The notes below the pieces were generated by a model that ran no database searches, was not told the DNA's origin, and worked only from the letters and a program-made list of their open reading frames with translations. This document shows positions 36,600-48,176 of a DNA stretch of 64,000 nucleotides, piece after piece (position 1 is the stretch's first letter; each line of letters starts with the position of its first letter). The translations under genes and the position numbers were made by a program. The stretch covers positions 42,472,500 to 42,536,499 of the forward strand of contig OX457029.1 of NCBI GenBank assembly GCA_949752745.1, read 5' to 3'. The stretch is from Protula sp. h YS-2021 (lineage: Eukaryota; Annelida; Polychaeta; Sabellida; Serpulidae).

Positions 36600-37700
36600 T
36601 TCCGTTAAAATCTTGTATGCAACATGTCTCAGCCGATGAACATCCGGGAAAGCTGCTTGGTACGTCCGGAAGATTCTTTCAAATTTTGTTGTATATTTTG
36701 ACCAAGATCTTGTGTGGAAGACATCTCGATAACGAAAATCGTATCAACTTCAATTTTTATATGAGTGTTGCTCGGGTCAGTCGAACGTTTCTGCATGCTT
36801 AAGACGGGTGCAGCGAAATTGAGAAAGGCGTATAACGTTACTGCGTTAATATCTTCTGTATAACATTTCTCACGACGTTGACCATCGGAAAAAGTTGAAA
36901 CTTGATAGGAATGTTGATTGGTAGGTTCGAAAGATTCTGTCATTTTGTCAGGAGTAGATCCACGAAAACGGCATATGATTCATTAGGTAAAAAACATCTC
37001 TCGATAGTTGAAAATCCCAGCGACTTCAAACTTGGTGTAGTTATTCCTTGGTTAAGTCGCACGGTTTTTGTTAAAAATTAAACTCACAGAAAATTAGGAA
37101 GGGCGCCAATCGCATGAATAGTATCACGTGGTATATTTTGCAGTCGCTGAATACCCGTGTTGTCGGTTCTTTTGTTAACTAAGCATATTTATTAACTACG
37201 CTTGGTATTTCAGCAATTTGTAGAAGATTCTCCAATGTTTCTGCATACTTTAGACCTACTTGAACATGTTGGCAGTACAACTATCGAGCCATGTCTGTGC
37301 TTTACAGTTCGTGTAATTGATCTTTTTGTACGTTACTCATCTACATCTGTTACATGTTTTCATTTGCTTGCCAAACTGTTCCATTTTTGGGGGTGGGGGG
37401 GGGGGGATAATTATGTAACGGTTCACATTGTTTGCAGTTATCGGGACAGTTCTCACTTTTAAAGTGGGTCGTCTAATATCTTGTGTTATGGCAAACATTT
37501 CTCCATTTGACACCAAAATGCCCGCTCCCTCCCCCCTCATCCCAGTCTCCCAACAAGGTGAGTCATGTGTTGCATTGTTGTGAAGAATGCCTTTCTAGTG
37601 CTTTTAGGCCGATGGGAATGTATAAAGACAAGGAATACATTATGGCTATTATTACCTTCAAGGTCTGGATAGAAAGACGTTAAATAAAACATGTTTGTAG
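36600..37700. repeat. Interspersed repeat family R1 and 3' flank
   Basis: Tandem, diverged R1 units followed by a flank (37,200-37,690) containing AACATGTTGGCAGTACAAC and TCTCCATTTGACACCAAAATG. The flank recurs at 43,020-43,500 and 49,850-50,560, showing one larger family present at least three times. No protein is supported. Confidence 0.6.
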
Positions 37701-38000
37701 CGAACATATTTCAGTTTCGGATAAAAAAGCGTACGGTATGCCTTCGGATAAAAAGGCGTGCGGTACAACCTGCCTGTACACACTGTGTTCACTAACAGGA
37801 GGTTCACGGTTTTCTTAACTCAGAAGGTGATTTTTAACACTAAACCTGTTTTAGCGACACCATCCAGAACTTTACAAAAAGACATACAGTAAAACCTCTT
37901 TAGTGAGGTGCGTACTTCTGTGTGTAGTGACCACCTTCTAGACCCAGATAAAACACCTAATGTTTTATTTCAGTAAAAACAAAAAAGAAAAATGGTTATT
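37700..38000. repeat. Tandem CCACCTTCCAGACCC-type units
   Basis: Diverged units of about 45-60 bp around CAGTAAAACCTCTTTAGTGA and CCACCTTCTAGACCCAGATA. The same array occurs at 43,640-43,990 and 56,590-56,860. Confidence 0.6.
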
Positions 38001-38069
38001 GGTGAATTGTGGGTTTAGATGGGAGACATTTGTTTTTGTTTACGAAAACAAGAAATTAAATAGGTGTCG

Positions 38070-38750
38070 ATACCATGTGTTCAAACAGTATCTGACCAAA
38101 TAATACCATTTGCTGAAAACAATATGTGACCAAATGGTATCAGTCGTTCAAAAATTTATCTGTCCTAATAATATCACAAAGGCTATCAGAAGTTAAAATG
38201 ATATAAAAATTGGAAAACGTGTTATAAGATCCATTTCTTATTGTACATATGAAACAGATTGTCCCAGTGGTTTACTAATAGGTTATATTAACCATTATAA
38301 TATCCTTTTCCTGGCTGGGTGAATTTTTATGAAGAAACAGATATTTAACATCCATTGATTTACCTTTCATGGCTTGTACAAAATATATAATCAAACAAAT
38401 ACAGAGTAGACCTTGGCGGATTCAGTTTAATCTACTAGAATGGCCAAAAAATTCTAGAATTATTCCCCCCCCCCTCCACACACACTTCCTTGGAGAATCA
38501 CGGCTCCGCTGGTGGAAGAATGTATGAAACGAAGTGAAAATGACAAGATTTGTTCATTGCATGCGTAACGAAAGGCTTTACCAATATCATCATTAATGAT
38601 ATCATTTGGTTAGGTAATGTTTTAACCAAATGTTATCATTTAGTCAGGTATTATTTGACCAAATTATATCATTTGGTCGAGTAATGTTTTTAATAAGTGC
38701 TATCATTTAGTTCAGTAATGTTTTGAACGAATGCTATCATGTTGACAGCT
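38070..38750. repeat. ATGATATCATTTGGTCA repeat block, copy 1
   Basis: Short units (ACCAAATGATATCATTTG, AGGTAATGTTTTGAAC) appear in one orientation at the left end and inverted at the right end (38,590-38,750), making foldback arms around a unique core. Confidence 0.5.
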
Positions 38751-39064
38751 TATGATATGAGGAAGAGCGCTTGCAAGAAGAAACAATTAGCAAAAATACA
38801 AGAGTAAGGGTTAAACATATTTTTGTTATTTATACTTATTATATATACTGTCAGGAATGTATTCAATAAAAGATATGTAAACTGAGTGTCATTACTACTG
38901 GAAAGATTTTGTGTAAAATTTTGGTATATCTGGCTGGGATTGATTAAAGTGCGAAACTTCTTCATGTGATGACAGAAAGGATATAAATAGAAAGGCCAAA
39001 CACATGTTATAATACTGTTTCTTTTCTTTTTAACATAAGTTTGCTTTAAGAGTAATAAACACTC

Positions 39065-39439
39065 TATTATTTAAAATAAGAATTTATCAAGCAAATAAGA
39101 ATTCAGATAATTTTTGTCATGGGTGAAATCGGCTAAATTGACAACGGTAGTCTATTCCGGAATAGACAACCGTCTATTCTGGAATAGACTACCGAAGTTA
39201 AAAGTTCTCTAGAATAGAACCTTTTAAATTTTTCATATATATTACATTGTAGCATATATTACTTACACTTTTTATAATATTTAAATTTAAAATTACACAA
39301 AAACGTTCCATTTAAAAGGATTTGAAGGTCGGTAGTCTATTCCGGAATAGACTACCATAGTCGTAAAATGCGTTAGTTCACCCATGACAAAAAATAACTG
39401 ATTCCTTATTTGCTTGATAAATTCTTATTTTAGATAATA
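39065..39439. mobile_element. MITE with long terminal inverted repeats and nested palindrome
   Basis: Terminal inverted repeats of about 65 bp (left AAAATAAGAATTTATCAAGC, right its complement) enclose a core that begins and ends with GGTAGTCTATTCC. 39331-39356 is a perfect 26-bp palindrome, and 39146-39193 is a related imperfect double copy. No coding capacity. Confidence 0.75.
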
Positions 39440-39889
39440 CACTTTTAATATTTTAGGGTAAAAATTTCAAACGAAACATATACAGTGGCCAAAATGTAAA
39501 CAAACGAAATCGATCAGTGTTTTTGTTTTGACCGAAACTACGCCTGTTGCAACCAGTTTTTATCACTGGGTCAATTTGCTTGTACCAGTGATATTGGGTG
39601 AAGGGATTGTTTTAAAACAATTATTGACCCATATATATGCCACACGAGCGAAATCCCTCATTTCTGCGCAAATCTCATTAGTGTTGACAAAATTGACCCA
39701 AACTTATCAGTAACAAATGTGAGAACCAAAACGTAGTTCTGTATGAAGACCTGACAAGAATGGGTCAAGCGCGGCATTGAACAAATGAGATTATTCATAC
39801 AACTGTTGTAACCCAAACCTCTCAGTGAACATGTAGTTGTTTTAAAACAATCAGTCAACCTAATGATGTCATTGCACCGGATAAGGTTT

Positions 39890-40350
39890 TGAGCGAGTTA
39901 TCTGATTCATTGAAACATTACCCGATCAAATGATATCATTCTTTCAAAACATTAATTAGCCGATTCATAGCATTCTTTCAAAACATAGCGTGACCAAATG
40001 ACGTCATTTGCTCAAAGCATCACCCGATCAAATGATATCATTTTTTGTTCAAAACAAAGCATCACTCGATCAAATGCTACCATTTGTTCAAAACAGTATC
40101 TGACCCCAAATGGCATCAGTTGTTCAAATATTTTTCTACAGTATCATTAAGTGAAAATGTACAAAGAAAAAAAAGGAGAAATAGGAAGAAATCCATTGTT
40201 AAAGGCATAAAAATGACAAGATTCGTTGATTTTTGCTGCTTAACAAAGAGTTGTTGCAGTGTCATCATTCATGATAAATGTTGGTCAGGTAATGCATTGA
40301 ACGAATGATATCATTTGGTCATGTAATGTTTTGAACAAATGATATCAGTT
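39890..40350. repeat. ATGATATCATTTGGTCA repeat block, copy 2
   Basis: At least five ATCAAATGATATCATT-type units to 40,130, a core sharing AAAATGACAAGATT with copy 1 (38,540), then inverted units to 40,350. Confidence 0.5.
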
Positions 40351-40479
40351 GGTTAAAAATTAAAGTACTCGTCTATCGTATGAAAAAAATCTTCCTTTTG
40401 TAGTTTGTTGTTTGGGTTTTTGGGAGAAGCCATATCATTAGATTAAAACACCAGTAATGTAGGACAATACTGCGTTTTT

Positions 40480-40990
40480 ATACCTATCGGTGTGCAGACG
40501 GCGTCGGTTAGCTAGTTAATTAGTTAGTTGTACATTTAGTAAACTTGTTTTAACCTGCATCTCCTCATACAATTTTTCTCCGATGTCATTTATTATTGAT
40601 GTGAAGCATCCCTGCGTACGGCTTGTGCTTTTTTAGTCGATCGGATAATTTTTTTATTTTTGGTAAATTTTTGAAGAAAAAATGTTAAAATGTATCGTAC
40701 ATTTTTGATCCGATGTCATAAATTTTTGGTGTGAGGCACCCCTAAGGGGTCGATCGGACAGTTTTTGTATTTTTGGGGAGTTTTTGAAGAAAAAAGTTTC
40801 AAATATAATTATTCCTCCTACAGTTTTTTTCCGATTTCATTTATTTTTGGTATGAGACATGCTTTAAGGGCTCATGGATACGAATTGAACTTTTTGAGTC
40901 GATCAGGGAATTTTTGAAGAAAAAAAGTCAAAGTGCATTTCGCCCTACAGTTTTTCTCAGATGTCATTCAAACTTGGTAGGATTGTTGCT
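40480..40990. repeat. Tandem array (CGATGTCATTTATTTTTGG type)
   Basis: TATCGGTGTGCAGACGGCGTC and a TTAGTTAG microsatellite are followed by three to four units containing CTTGTGCTTTTTTAGTCGATC. It is the same family as 62,302-62,640, here without the leading hairpin. Confidence 0.65.
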
Positions 40991-41217
40991 TGGTAGATTC
41001 GAAAGATTCTGTCAAATTTGTCGCGAGTAGAGTGGCGTCATCACGTAAAATATTATATATTGTGAAAAAATCTTGCGTGCAAAATATCTCGATAGCGGAA
41101 AGTCGTATCGTCTTCAACGTTTATATAGGTGTTCTTTTGGTCAGTCGGGCGGTTCTGTCACCTTTTGACAGATAAAGCGAAAGTAAAAAAGACATCAGTA
41201 TGTAAAAAAATTATCTT

Positions 41218-42680
41218 TATCCCCCGTGAAACGGAGGGATATAGTTTTGAACTTTTCGGTCTGTCCGTCTGTCCGTCTGTCCGTCTGTCACGCTTCAGTC
41301 TCACGCGCCTACAGGCCACATTAATACATGGATTCGGTTCAAATTTTGTACACGGCTTCTCTGGAACCTTCCGCAGTGCAGTGACCAAGAATTTTCCGGA
41401 TCGACCAAAAATTGACAAAATGGCGGACATTTGAAAATTGGCACTGGACTTAGCGTATATACGGCAGTCTCACGCGTCTACAAGCCACATTAATAGACAA
41501 ATTCGTTTCAAATTTTGTACACGGCTTCTCTGGAACCTTCCACAGTGCAGTGACCAAGAATTTTCCGGATCGGCCAAAAATTGACAAAATGGCGGACTTT
41601 TGAAAATTGGCACTGGACTTAGCGTATATACGGCAGTCTCTCACGCGTCTACAGGCCACATTAATAGACGGATTCCTTTCAGATTTTGTGCACGGCTTCT
41701 CTGGAACGTTCCGCAGTGCAGTGACCAAGAATTTTCTGAATCAGCCAAAAATTGACAAAATGGCGGACATTTGAAAATTGGCACTGGACTTTATATATAC
41801 GGCAGTCTCACGCGTCTACAAGCCACATTAATAGACAAATTCGTTTCAAATTTTGTACACGGCTTCTCTGGAACCTTCCGCAGTGCAGTGACCAAGAATT
41901 TTCCGGATCGACAAAAAATTGACAAAATGGCGGACATTTGAAAATTGGCACTGGACTTAGCGTATATACGGCAGTCTCACGCGTCTACAAGCCACATTAA
42001 TAGACAAATTCGTTTCAAATTTTGTACACGGCTTCTCTGGAACCTTCCACAGTGCAGTGACCAAGAATTTTCCGGATCGGCCAAAAATTGACAAAATGGC
42101 GGACTTTTGAAAATTGGCACTGGACTTAGCGTATATACGGCAGTCTCTCACGCGTCTACAGGCCACATTAATAGACGGATTCCTTTCAGATTTTGTGCAC
42201 GGCTTCTCTGGAACGTTCCGCAGTGCAGTGACCAAGAATTTTCTGAATCAGCCAAAAATTGACAAAATGGCGGACATTTGAAAATTGGCACTGGACTTTA
42301 TATATACGGCAGTCTCACGCGTCTACAAGCCACATTAATAGACAAATTCGTTTCAAATTTTGTACACGGCTTCTCTGGAACCTTCCGCAGTGCAGTGACC
42401 AAGAATTTTCCTGATCGACCAAAAATTGACGAAATGGCGGACATTTGAAAATTAGCACTGGACTTTATATATACGGCAGTCTCACGCGTCTACAGGCCAC
42501 ATTAATGAATGGATTCGTTTCAAATTCTGCACACGGGCTCCCTGGCACCTTCCGCAGGTCAGTGATCAAGCATTTTCCGGATGGGACTTGACAAAATGGC
42601 GAATTTTTTAAAATCGGCGCTGTACTTAGCGTACCTACGACAGTCTCACGCGAATACTGGTTAATGGATTGATCCGTCTA
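41218..42680. repeat. Hairpin + (GTCTGTCC)n + 168-bp tandem array
   Basis: Imperfect hairpin ATCCCCCGT-gaa-ACGGAGGGAT (41219-41240), a GTCTGTCC microsatellite (41,259-41,292), then eight or more units of about 168 bp (CAGTCTCACGCG ... TGGCACTGGACTTAGCG). A 507-bp trimer is repeated: 41,450-41,956 and 41,957-42,463 are near-identical. Confidence 0.88.
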
Positions 42681-42689
42681 AATGTTAGA

Positions 42690-43640
42690 CACTACGTCGA
42701 CTTACATCCTTCCACTTGTAAATTTTTTTTTGCGTAGTCAACACGCAACAGCCTTACACAAACCATATCCCCCACGGGGGATAGACGTACTCCTCGAGAC
42801 GTAGTCAAGTTTGTTAAGCAAAATATCTTGACAGCAGAAAGTTGGATCGACCTTAATCTTGGCGTTCTTATTCCTTGGATAAGTCGCACGATTTTTGTTA
42901 ACATTAAACTTGTGTAGGAAATTAACAAAGGTGTATGGTGTCACCACCAGTCACCCCCAACCCCCCTCCTCTCCGCGTCCCGCCTACCCCGTTTTGTCGG
43001 ACCTTTTGTTAACTATAATACAATTATTAACTTAGGATTTCAGCGTTTACTAGAAGATTCTCGAATGGTCCTACATTCTTTAGACATACTTGAAAATGTT
43101 TCCAGCCGTCTCTGTTTCGAACATTTCGTGTAATTGACCTTTTTGTACGTTACTCACCTCCAGCTACCGTATTACGTAACATGTCACTCAGTGAGGGGTC
43201 AGCGTCAGTTTAGTGCATTATGAAGTCGTCGCAAACTTGTTTTCATTTGGTTGCCAAGCTGTTTCGTATATGGGGGTGATTATGTGACGGTTAGCATTGT
43301 TTGCAGTACCTGAAACTATTTTTCGCTTTTAAAGTGGGTTATCAGATATCTGTCGTTATGGCAAGGAGCTTACCATTTGGTACCAAAATGTCCTTCTCCT
43401 GTCCCACCGAGGTGAGTCATCTGTTGCACAGTTATGAAGAATGCCTTTCTAGTGTTTTTTGACCGATGGGAATGTGCGAAGACCAGGTAATATATAATAA
43501 TAGCTCCAATTACAGTTAGGGACAGATCCTTACCGTAGCTTTGGGTAAAAGAGTTAGGGTTGCGTTTAGAATCGTACTACATTGGAAGACCTGGGGAGAA
43601 TGGCAGTTAGCAAAAATCCAAAATGGAGTAGGGAATTGGT
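42690..43640. repeat. R1 family flank, no gene
   Basis: Parallel to 37,000-37,690 and 49,600-50,570, sharing CCTTGGATAAGTCGCACG, GTTTTGTCGG, TTTTGTACGTTACTCA and GGTAAAAGAGTTAGGG. 43,520-43,580 preserves the uninterrupted site into which the 5.9-kb element at 50,581-56,455 inserted in the sister copy. Confidence 0.6.
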
Positions 43641-43990
43641 GATGTAGCGAGCACCTTCAGTACCCTGACAAAAAGACTGCGGTAAAACCTAATTGTGAGA
43701 CCACCTTCAAGACCCGTATAAAATACATAAAGTAAAATATGCTTGTCGTGACCCCTTCCAAATTCGGATAAAAAAACATACGGTAAAACCTGCCTGTGTT
43801 AACCAACTTGCAGACCCCGATAAAAACGTAACGTACAGTAAAGTGCTGAAGTGACAGACTTCCAGACTCAAATAAAAAGGACGTGCAATAAAACCTCTTT
43901 CAATGACCACCTTCCAGAACCCAGGTAAAAAGATGTATCATAAACCTATATACAGTGACCACCCTTCCAGACCCAGACAAAACACATGTA
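43640..43990. repeat. Tandem CCACCTTCCAGACCC-type units
   Basis: About six diverged units of 55-60 bp containing GGTAAAACCT and CCTTCCAGACCC. Confidence 0.65.
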
Positions 43991-44304
43991 CCTGGACTTG
44001 TGTAGAAAGAGGACTCAAGAACCCATAAGTCAAGTTATGTATCCCCCCCCCCTCTCCCTTCCCGACCCTTCGAAAATAGGATAAAGATGATACGCAATAC
44101 AATTTCTGGGCACATGAAATATATTTATTGAGATTATTTTTGTAACATAAAAGGTCTTATTTTTTTTAAGTAGTACAAACTTGTTCAAATAAAACTTTGT
44201 GAAAGGGCTTTTAGGAAAAGATTTGTTTGTTTACAAAAACAAACAGGAAACGGCTGGCTACTAAAAGTTTGACATGTTCGGGTACACTCTTGTTGGTGAG
44301 CACT

Positions 44305-44880
44305 AGTTTATTCCTCACAGGTAGAACCTGTGGGGAATATATGCGATCGACCGTGTGTCGGTCTGTCGGTCTGTCATCAACAGCTTGTTAACACGATAAC
44401 TTGAAAACTGCTGCAAGGATTGTAATGAAACTTGGAATGTAGCTTCTATGGGAACAAACACAGAACGGTATTGTAAATGGGCCAGGTTCGTCCAAGGAAA
44501 ATGGACGAGCTGGACGATAACTTAACAACTGCTGCAAGGATTTTACTGAAACTTGGTATGTAGCTTCTATGGGAACAAAACACAGATCGGTATTGTGAAA
44601 AGGCCAGGGTCGTCCAAGGAAAATGGACCAGCTGGACTTAGAAAATTTCAGCTCTTGATTGACTATTGCGTGAGCTTGTTAACACGATAACTTAACAACT
44701 GCTGCAAGGATTTTACTGAAACTTTGTACGTAGCTTCTGTGGGAACAAACAGAGATCGGTATTGTAAATTGGCTAGGTTCGTCCAAGGAAAATGCACCGT
44801 CTGGACTTTCAGCTCTTGATTGACTCTTGATCACCGTGTTTAACTGATGGGGGGCCGTGGGGAATATGTGGGCTATGCAC
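44305..44880. repeat. Hairpin + (GTCGGTCT)n + about 121-bp tandem array
   Basis: Hairpin ATTCCTCACAGGT-aga-ACCTGTGGGGAAT (44310-44338, 12 of 13 pairs), microsatellite GTGTGTCGGTCTGTCGGTCT, then three units with AACTGCTGCAAGGATT and GAAACTTGGTATGTAGCTTC (44,398-44,830). Confidence 0.82.
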
Positions 44881-45144
44881 ACTGCTCTAGTTTTGTTTGT
44901 TACTGAATTTTGACACTGAATTATAATTATGTTTGCAGAAATGAATATTTTGTTTCAGTAAAAAGATAAAAGGAAAATGGTTATTGAGGAATTACGGGTT
45001 TAGTCGAGGAGACAAGAAACTAAATAGGTCTCAGTTGAAAGTGTCTAATATAAGCCTGTACTCTTATGTTTTGTGTGCACTGGCCGCTCAAGTTGCATGT
45101 GCCTTTCAAATTTGTATAGGCTGTATTGTATTACGTTAGGCTGT

Positions 45145-45293
45145 CAGGGTTCGCGCTGGGTTCTCAGGAAAGTGAGTCAAAAAAGGAAAGTGTGACTCAG
45201 TTGGGTCCAGAAAGACTCGGTGGTTTCCGAAAGTGTGTCATTTCGTAAAAAATGCCCAAAAAGTGGACGAAAACCCCGCCAACACGAACCCTG
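45145..45293. mobile_element. Miniature hAT-like element
   Basis: Starts CAGGGTTCGCGCTGG; the opposite strand at the right end reads CAGGGTTCGTGTTGG. At 149 bp it has no coding capacity. The target duplication is not clear. Confidence 0.55.
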
Positions 45294-45379
45294 ACTGTTA
45301 TTTAGGTTTTTGCTGGTAGCGATGTCCCTGAAAATTGGTGTAAGCCAGTCTGAAGACTAAACTAGAACCTCACTTCGCT

Positions 45380-45890
45380 AGCGAAATGTTAAACACTTGA
45401 CAAAAATTAAAACGCAAAAATACTTCCTTCAATGGGTTATTTCTTGAATAATATATTGCAAACAACACAACTTGAATATGTCTTATAAGCCGAGTAGTGT
45501 TTGGTTTCTGTTGACTTAAGGTTTTATTGACTGATCTAGCATACGCCGTGTTAGCTATTTACGCAGTGAGAGCTCGCACAAAGCTCACTGTGCAACTGTG
45601 TGTGATGTGGGTTAAATGCTACGCATTTACTTGCCAAAAATGCACTCTTTTCACATGGCGTTTTAACAAAGAAAACGAAATCAAAGACGAAAATAAAAAG
45701 TGACATGCACATGTTCAGATCAAGCTCTTCATAAGTCCCAAGTTTCATGGTCGTAGGGCCCATAGTGTCAGAGGAGAAGAAGACACAAAAAATCGGAAAA
45801 AGTGTCAAGAAGAAAAAAAAAAAAGGACGAATTTTGCTCGCACAAATTCATATAACTCTTGCAAGCCAAAGGCTTGTCAAGTGTTAATAA
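45380..45890. repeat. MITE-like repeat with AACACTTGACAA ends, copy 1
   Basis: Ends TTAAACACTTGACAA and TTGTCAAGTGTTAA form terminal inverted repeats. An inverted homologue lies at 60,150-61,035, sharing GCTAGCGAAATG, TCAATGGGTTATTTCTTGA, AAGCTCTTCATAAGTCCCAA and CAAATTCATATAACTCTTGC. Confidence 0.65.
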
Positions 45891-46880
45891 AGAAATACAT
45901 GCACTGTTTAATAATTTGGTCAAATGATCAATTGTTAAACTCTGCAATTGCTTTCAGACCGATCACATTGGTCAGCACTATATACGGCCTTGATTTAAGC
46001 TAAAAAAAGTAGTTTTCACTGCCATTGAGTGTCATTGAGTTCGTATATATCTTAACTTTCACCCGATAAAGCCTTCCTCCTCATAATGTCAGAAGATGTT
46101 CAGTCGACCAGAGTTAGATATGGTTTGTGTCACGGCCACGGGGTTCCCTTTGCCTTTGTAGTTTCCTTTGTATTACATTTACGTTTCACCTGTGCTCATT
46201 TTCCTTGGACATCATTTTGTATATTGCCATAGTTGTATCAAGGAATCTTTCTATGTTTTGGCTAGCTTTTTTATGGCGAAGCCAGCAGGTAAACACCAAC
46301 CAGTACTCCATATGTTTGTACTATCGTCTAGATTTATTGTTAGCCTCCGATATGTCGCTGATAAGCTAGAGCAATTTCAGCCAGATAAGAGCAACTTGTG
46401 TTGCATTGGTATCGCGTTTAGGGCCTGCTCTGAATTAGCAATGCTACCCAAAGGCTCATGTGAGATATTGTCTAAAAAGTTGCTTAATGAAAACCATGAA
46501 GTGCCTTGCGGCTTTAAAACCAGGGTATATATTAAACACACTTTAACCAAAGTTTCTTTGAAAACACTGTTCAGCAATTGTGGATATTTATGTTTTGAAG
46601 AATCATGTACCCTATTGCACAACAGCTGAATATTATGTTCCTGTTAGGATTAACCTTCCTGAGGTAATAATGTCTTTTTTTTAAAACATTGTGACGTTAG
46701 TATTTTGACGTCAATACAGATGTAAAACCAAGTTTCGTTCTGTAGGTCCCACAGTGCTGTCACGGCTTCCTGTGTTTTCTCCGCTTATTTTGCTGTTTTC
46801 CCTAACGTCTCTGAAATACCACGATTCCGGAAAAAAATACTCGGTTTGTGTTGTGTTCTGAGAGGTTTCTCAGAGATTCT
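45891..46880. other. No gene recognised
   Basis: A 153-codon plus-strand frame (46,168-46,629) has no motifs, signal peptide or splice context that would support it. Confidence 0.35.
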
Positions 46881-47035
46881 ATGCAATGGGCGTGTCCTTG
46901 TGTCAGCCATTTTAGGAAACAAAGACACTGTTCATTTCAAGTAGATGATCGCTTGGAAATTTCTCGAGCAGACACGATTCAATGTCACGAAAGTGTCGCG
47001 GGAGTATCGGAAGCGGGGCAGTGGCGCTGTTGTCG
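46881..47035 (+). CDS. Candidate exon 1 of an unrecognised Cys-rich protein
   Basis: ATG at 46881 opens a frame to a good donor CG|GTGAGT at 47036. It encodes a Cys/His-containing peptide (MQWACPCVSHFRKQRHCS...) and leaves phase 2. The next candidate exon (48,022-48,148) begins with a compatible phase and is open to its own strong donor. A hAT MITE sits in the intervening intron. No family is recognised; support is splice phase only. Confidence 0.28.
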
Positions 47036-47087
47036 GTGAGTGCTAGTTGCGGACGACGAGCGATGTTTTTTTCAGTTTGGTGCTAAG

Positions 47088-47486
47088 TAGTGATGTGATC
47101 CGTCACTGATGGGTCCGGTTCGGTTCGGTTTCGGTTTTTAAAGAAAAATCCGCGGTTTTTTCGGTTCGGTTTCGGTTTTTTTCAGACTATGCAAATATAT
47201 ATAAATTAAAGATATCCCAATTAATTTTTCTGTTTTTATTCTAGAACGTGATAAGTAAACACATTGCTTAACTAAACAAGGAACTCATCTGGAATTGTTA
47301 AATAATGCTGCGCCAAAATAGTGAGCTGAAACATTCATAGCAGTTAAAAATGGTCCTAAGAAAAACAAAAATAATGTTAATTAAAAACCGAAAATGAACC
47401 GCGGTTTTCCACAGAACACGGTTCGGTTTAACCGAACCGCCACCTTCACGGCTAACCGTCCAAAACGGTAAACCGTCACATCCCTA
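47088..47486. mobile_element. Nonautonomous hAT element (GGTTCGGTT-rich)
   Basis: Ends TAGTGATGTGA and TCACATCCCTA, flanked by GTGCTAAG (47080-47087) and GTACTAAG (47487-47494), an 8-bp target duplication with one mismatch. Subterminal GGTTCGGTTTCGG and ACCGAACCGCC are inverted copies. Confidence 0.8.
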
Positions 47487-48021
47487 GTACTAAGCAATTT
47501 TTAAGTATATATATTTTTGTGTGTTCCGTTTGTGTGTTCCTTTCATTCCTTTCAAAGTGATACTGCTGCTTGAATTCAGCTTGATTGTTTTGATATAACA
47601 CACTAATGTTATGCAATTTAGTGATTTACCACGCAGTTATTTTTCTTTCGATGCTTCAAAATTTGCGAAGGGCTTCAACAATTTTCCAAAAATTCTCCAA
47701 AACTGCGAATCCATTTAAAAAAAAAAAGGTATGTAAATAGTGGCTGTAAGTAAATTTGAAACTTGAAAATGTATCTGTTCCTACAGGTATGACTGAATCG
47801 TGTTAAAACTTCAGAGCTTTGTTGCGCATTGTTTTCTACGCACAGGAGATCATTGGTTGTACGTCATATCGAACTGATTGATGTAGAAATTTCGATATTT
47901 AGTCTCAAGCATTTTTCAGCAGGCCACAATGTCCCTTGACATTCTTTTTATTTGCCACTACTTTTTGCTCGTGTGGTGTGTGTTGCGTCACGGATTTGTT
48001 GTTTTTTTTTATGTTTGACAG

Positions 48022-48148
48022 GGAGGTGGTATTTGGACAGGTGTTGATGGCGGGGCTGACCAGTGCCTCGCCACTCATCCGGTGTGCGTGCAGCCCTGCC
48101 GCTGAGGAGTGTAATCGCGGTGCTGATTACTGTTTTACCGACCTCCAC
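48022..48148 (+). CDS. Candidate exon 2 of an unrecognised Cys-rich protein
   Basis: Acceptor TTTGACAG after a T-rich tract, donor CAC|GTAAGT, 127 nt open in the frame set by the 46,881-47,035 exon. It encodes EVVFGQVLMAGLTSASPLIR followed by CACSPAAEECNRG. Any following exon would lie beyond the minisatellite. It could also be chance or a relic. Confidence 0.28.
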
Positions 48149-48176
48149 GTAAGTCATTCCCCTTGAGGCTGTAGTG

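Noticed and set aside
41158..42235. Repeated minus-strand peptides (FGRSGKFLVTAL...)
   Set aside because: They are translations of the 168-bp satellite, which is present in non-multiple-of-three variants elsewhere.
46168..46629. 153-codon plus-strand frame
   Set aside because: No domain, signal peptide or splice context; the antisense strand is also partly open, as expected by chance.
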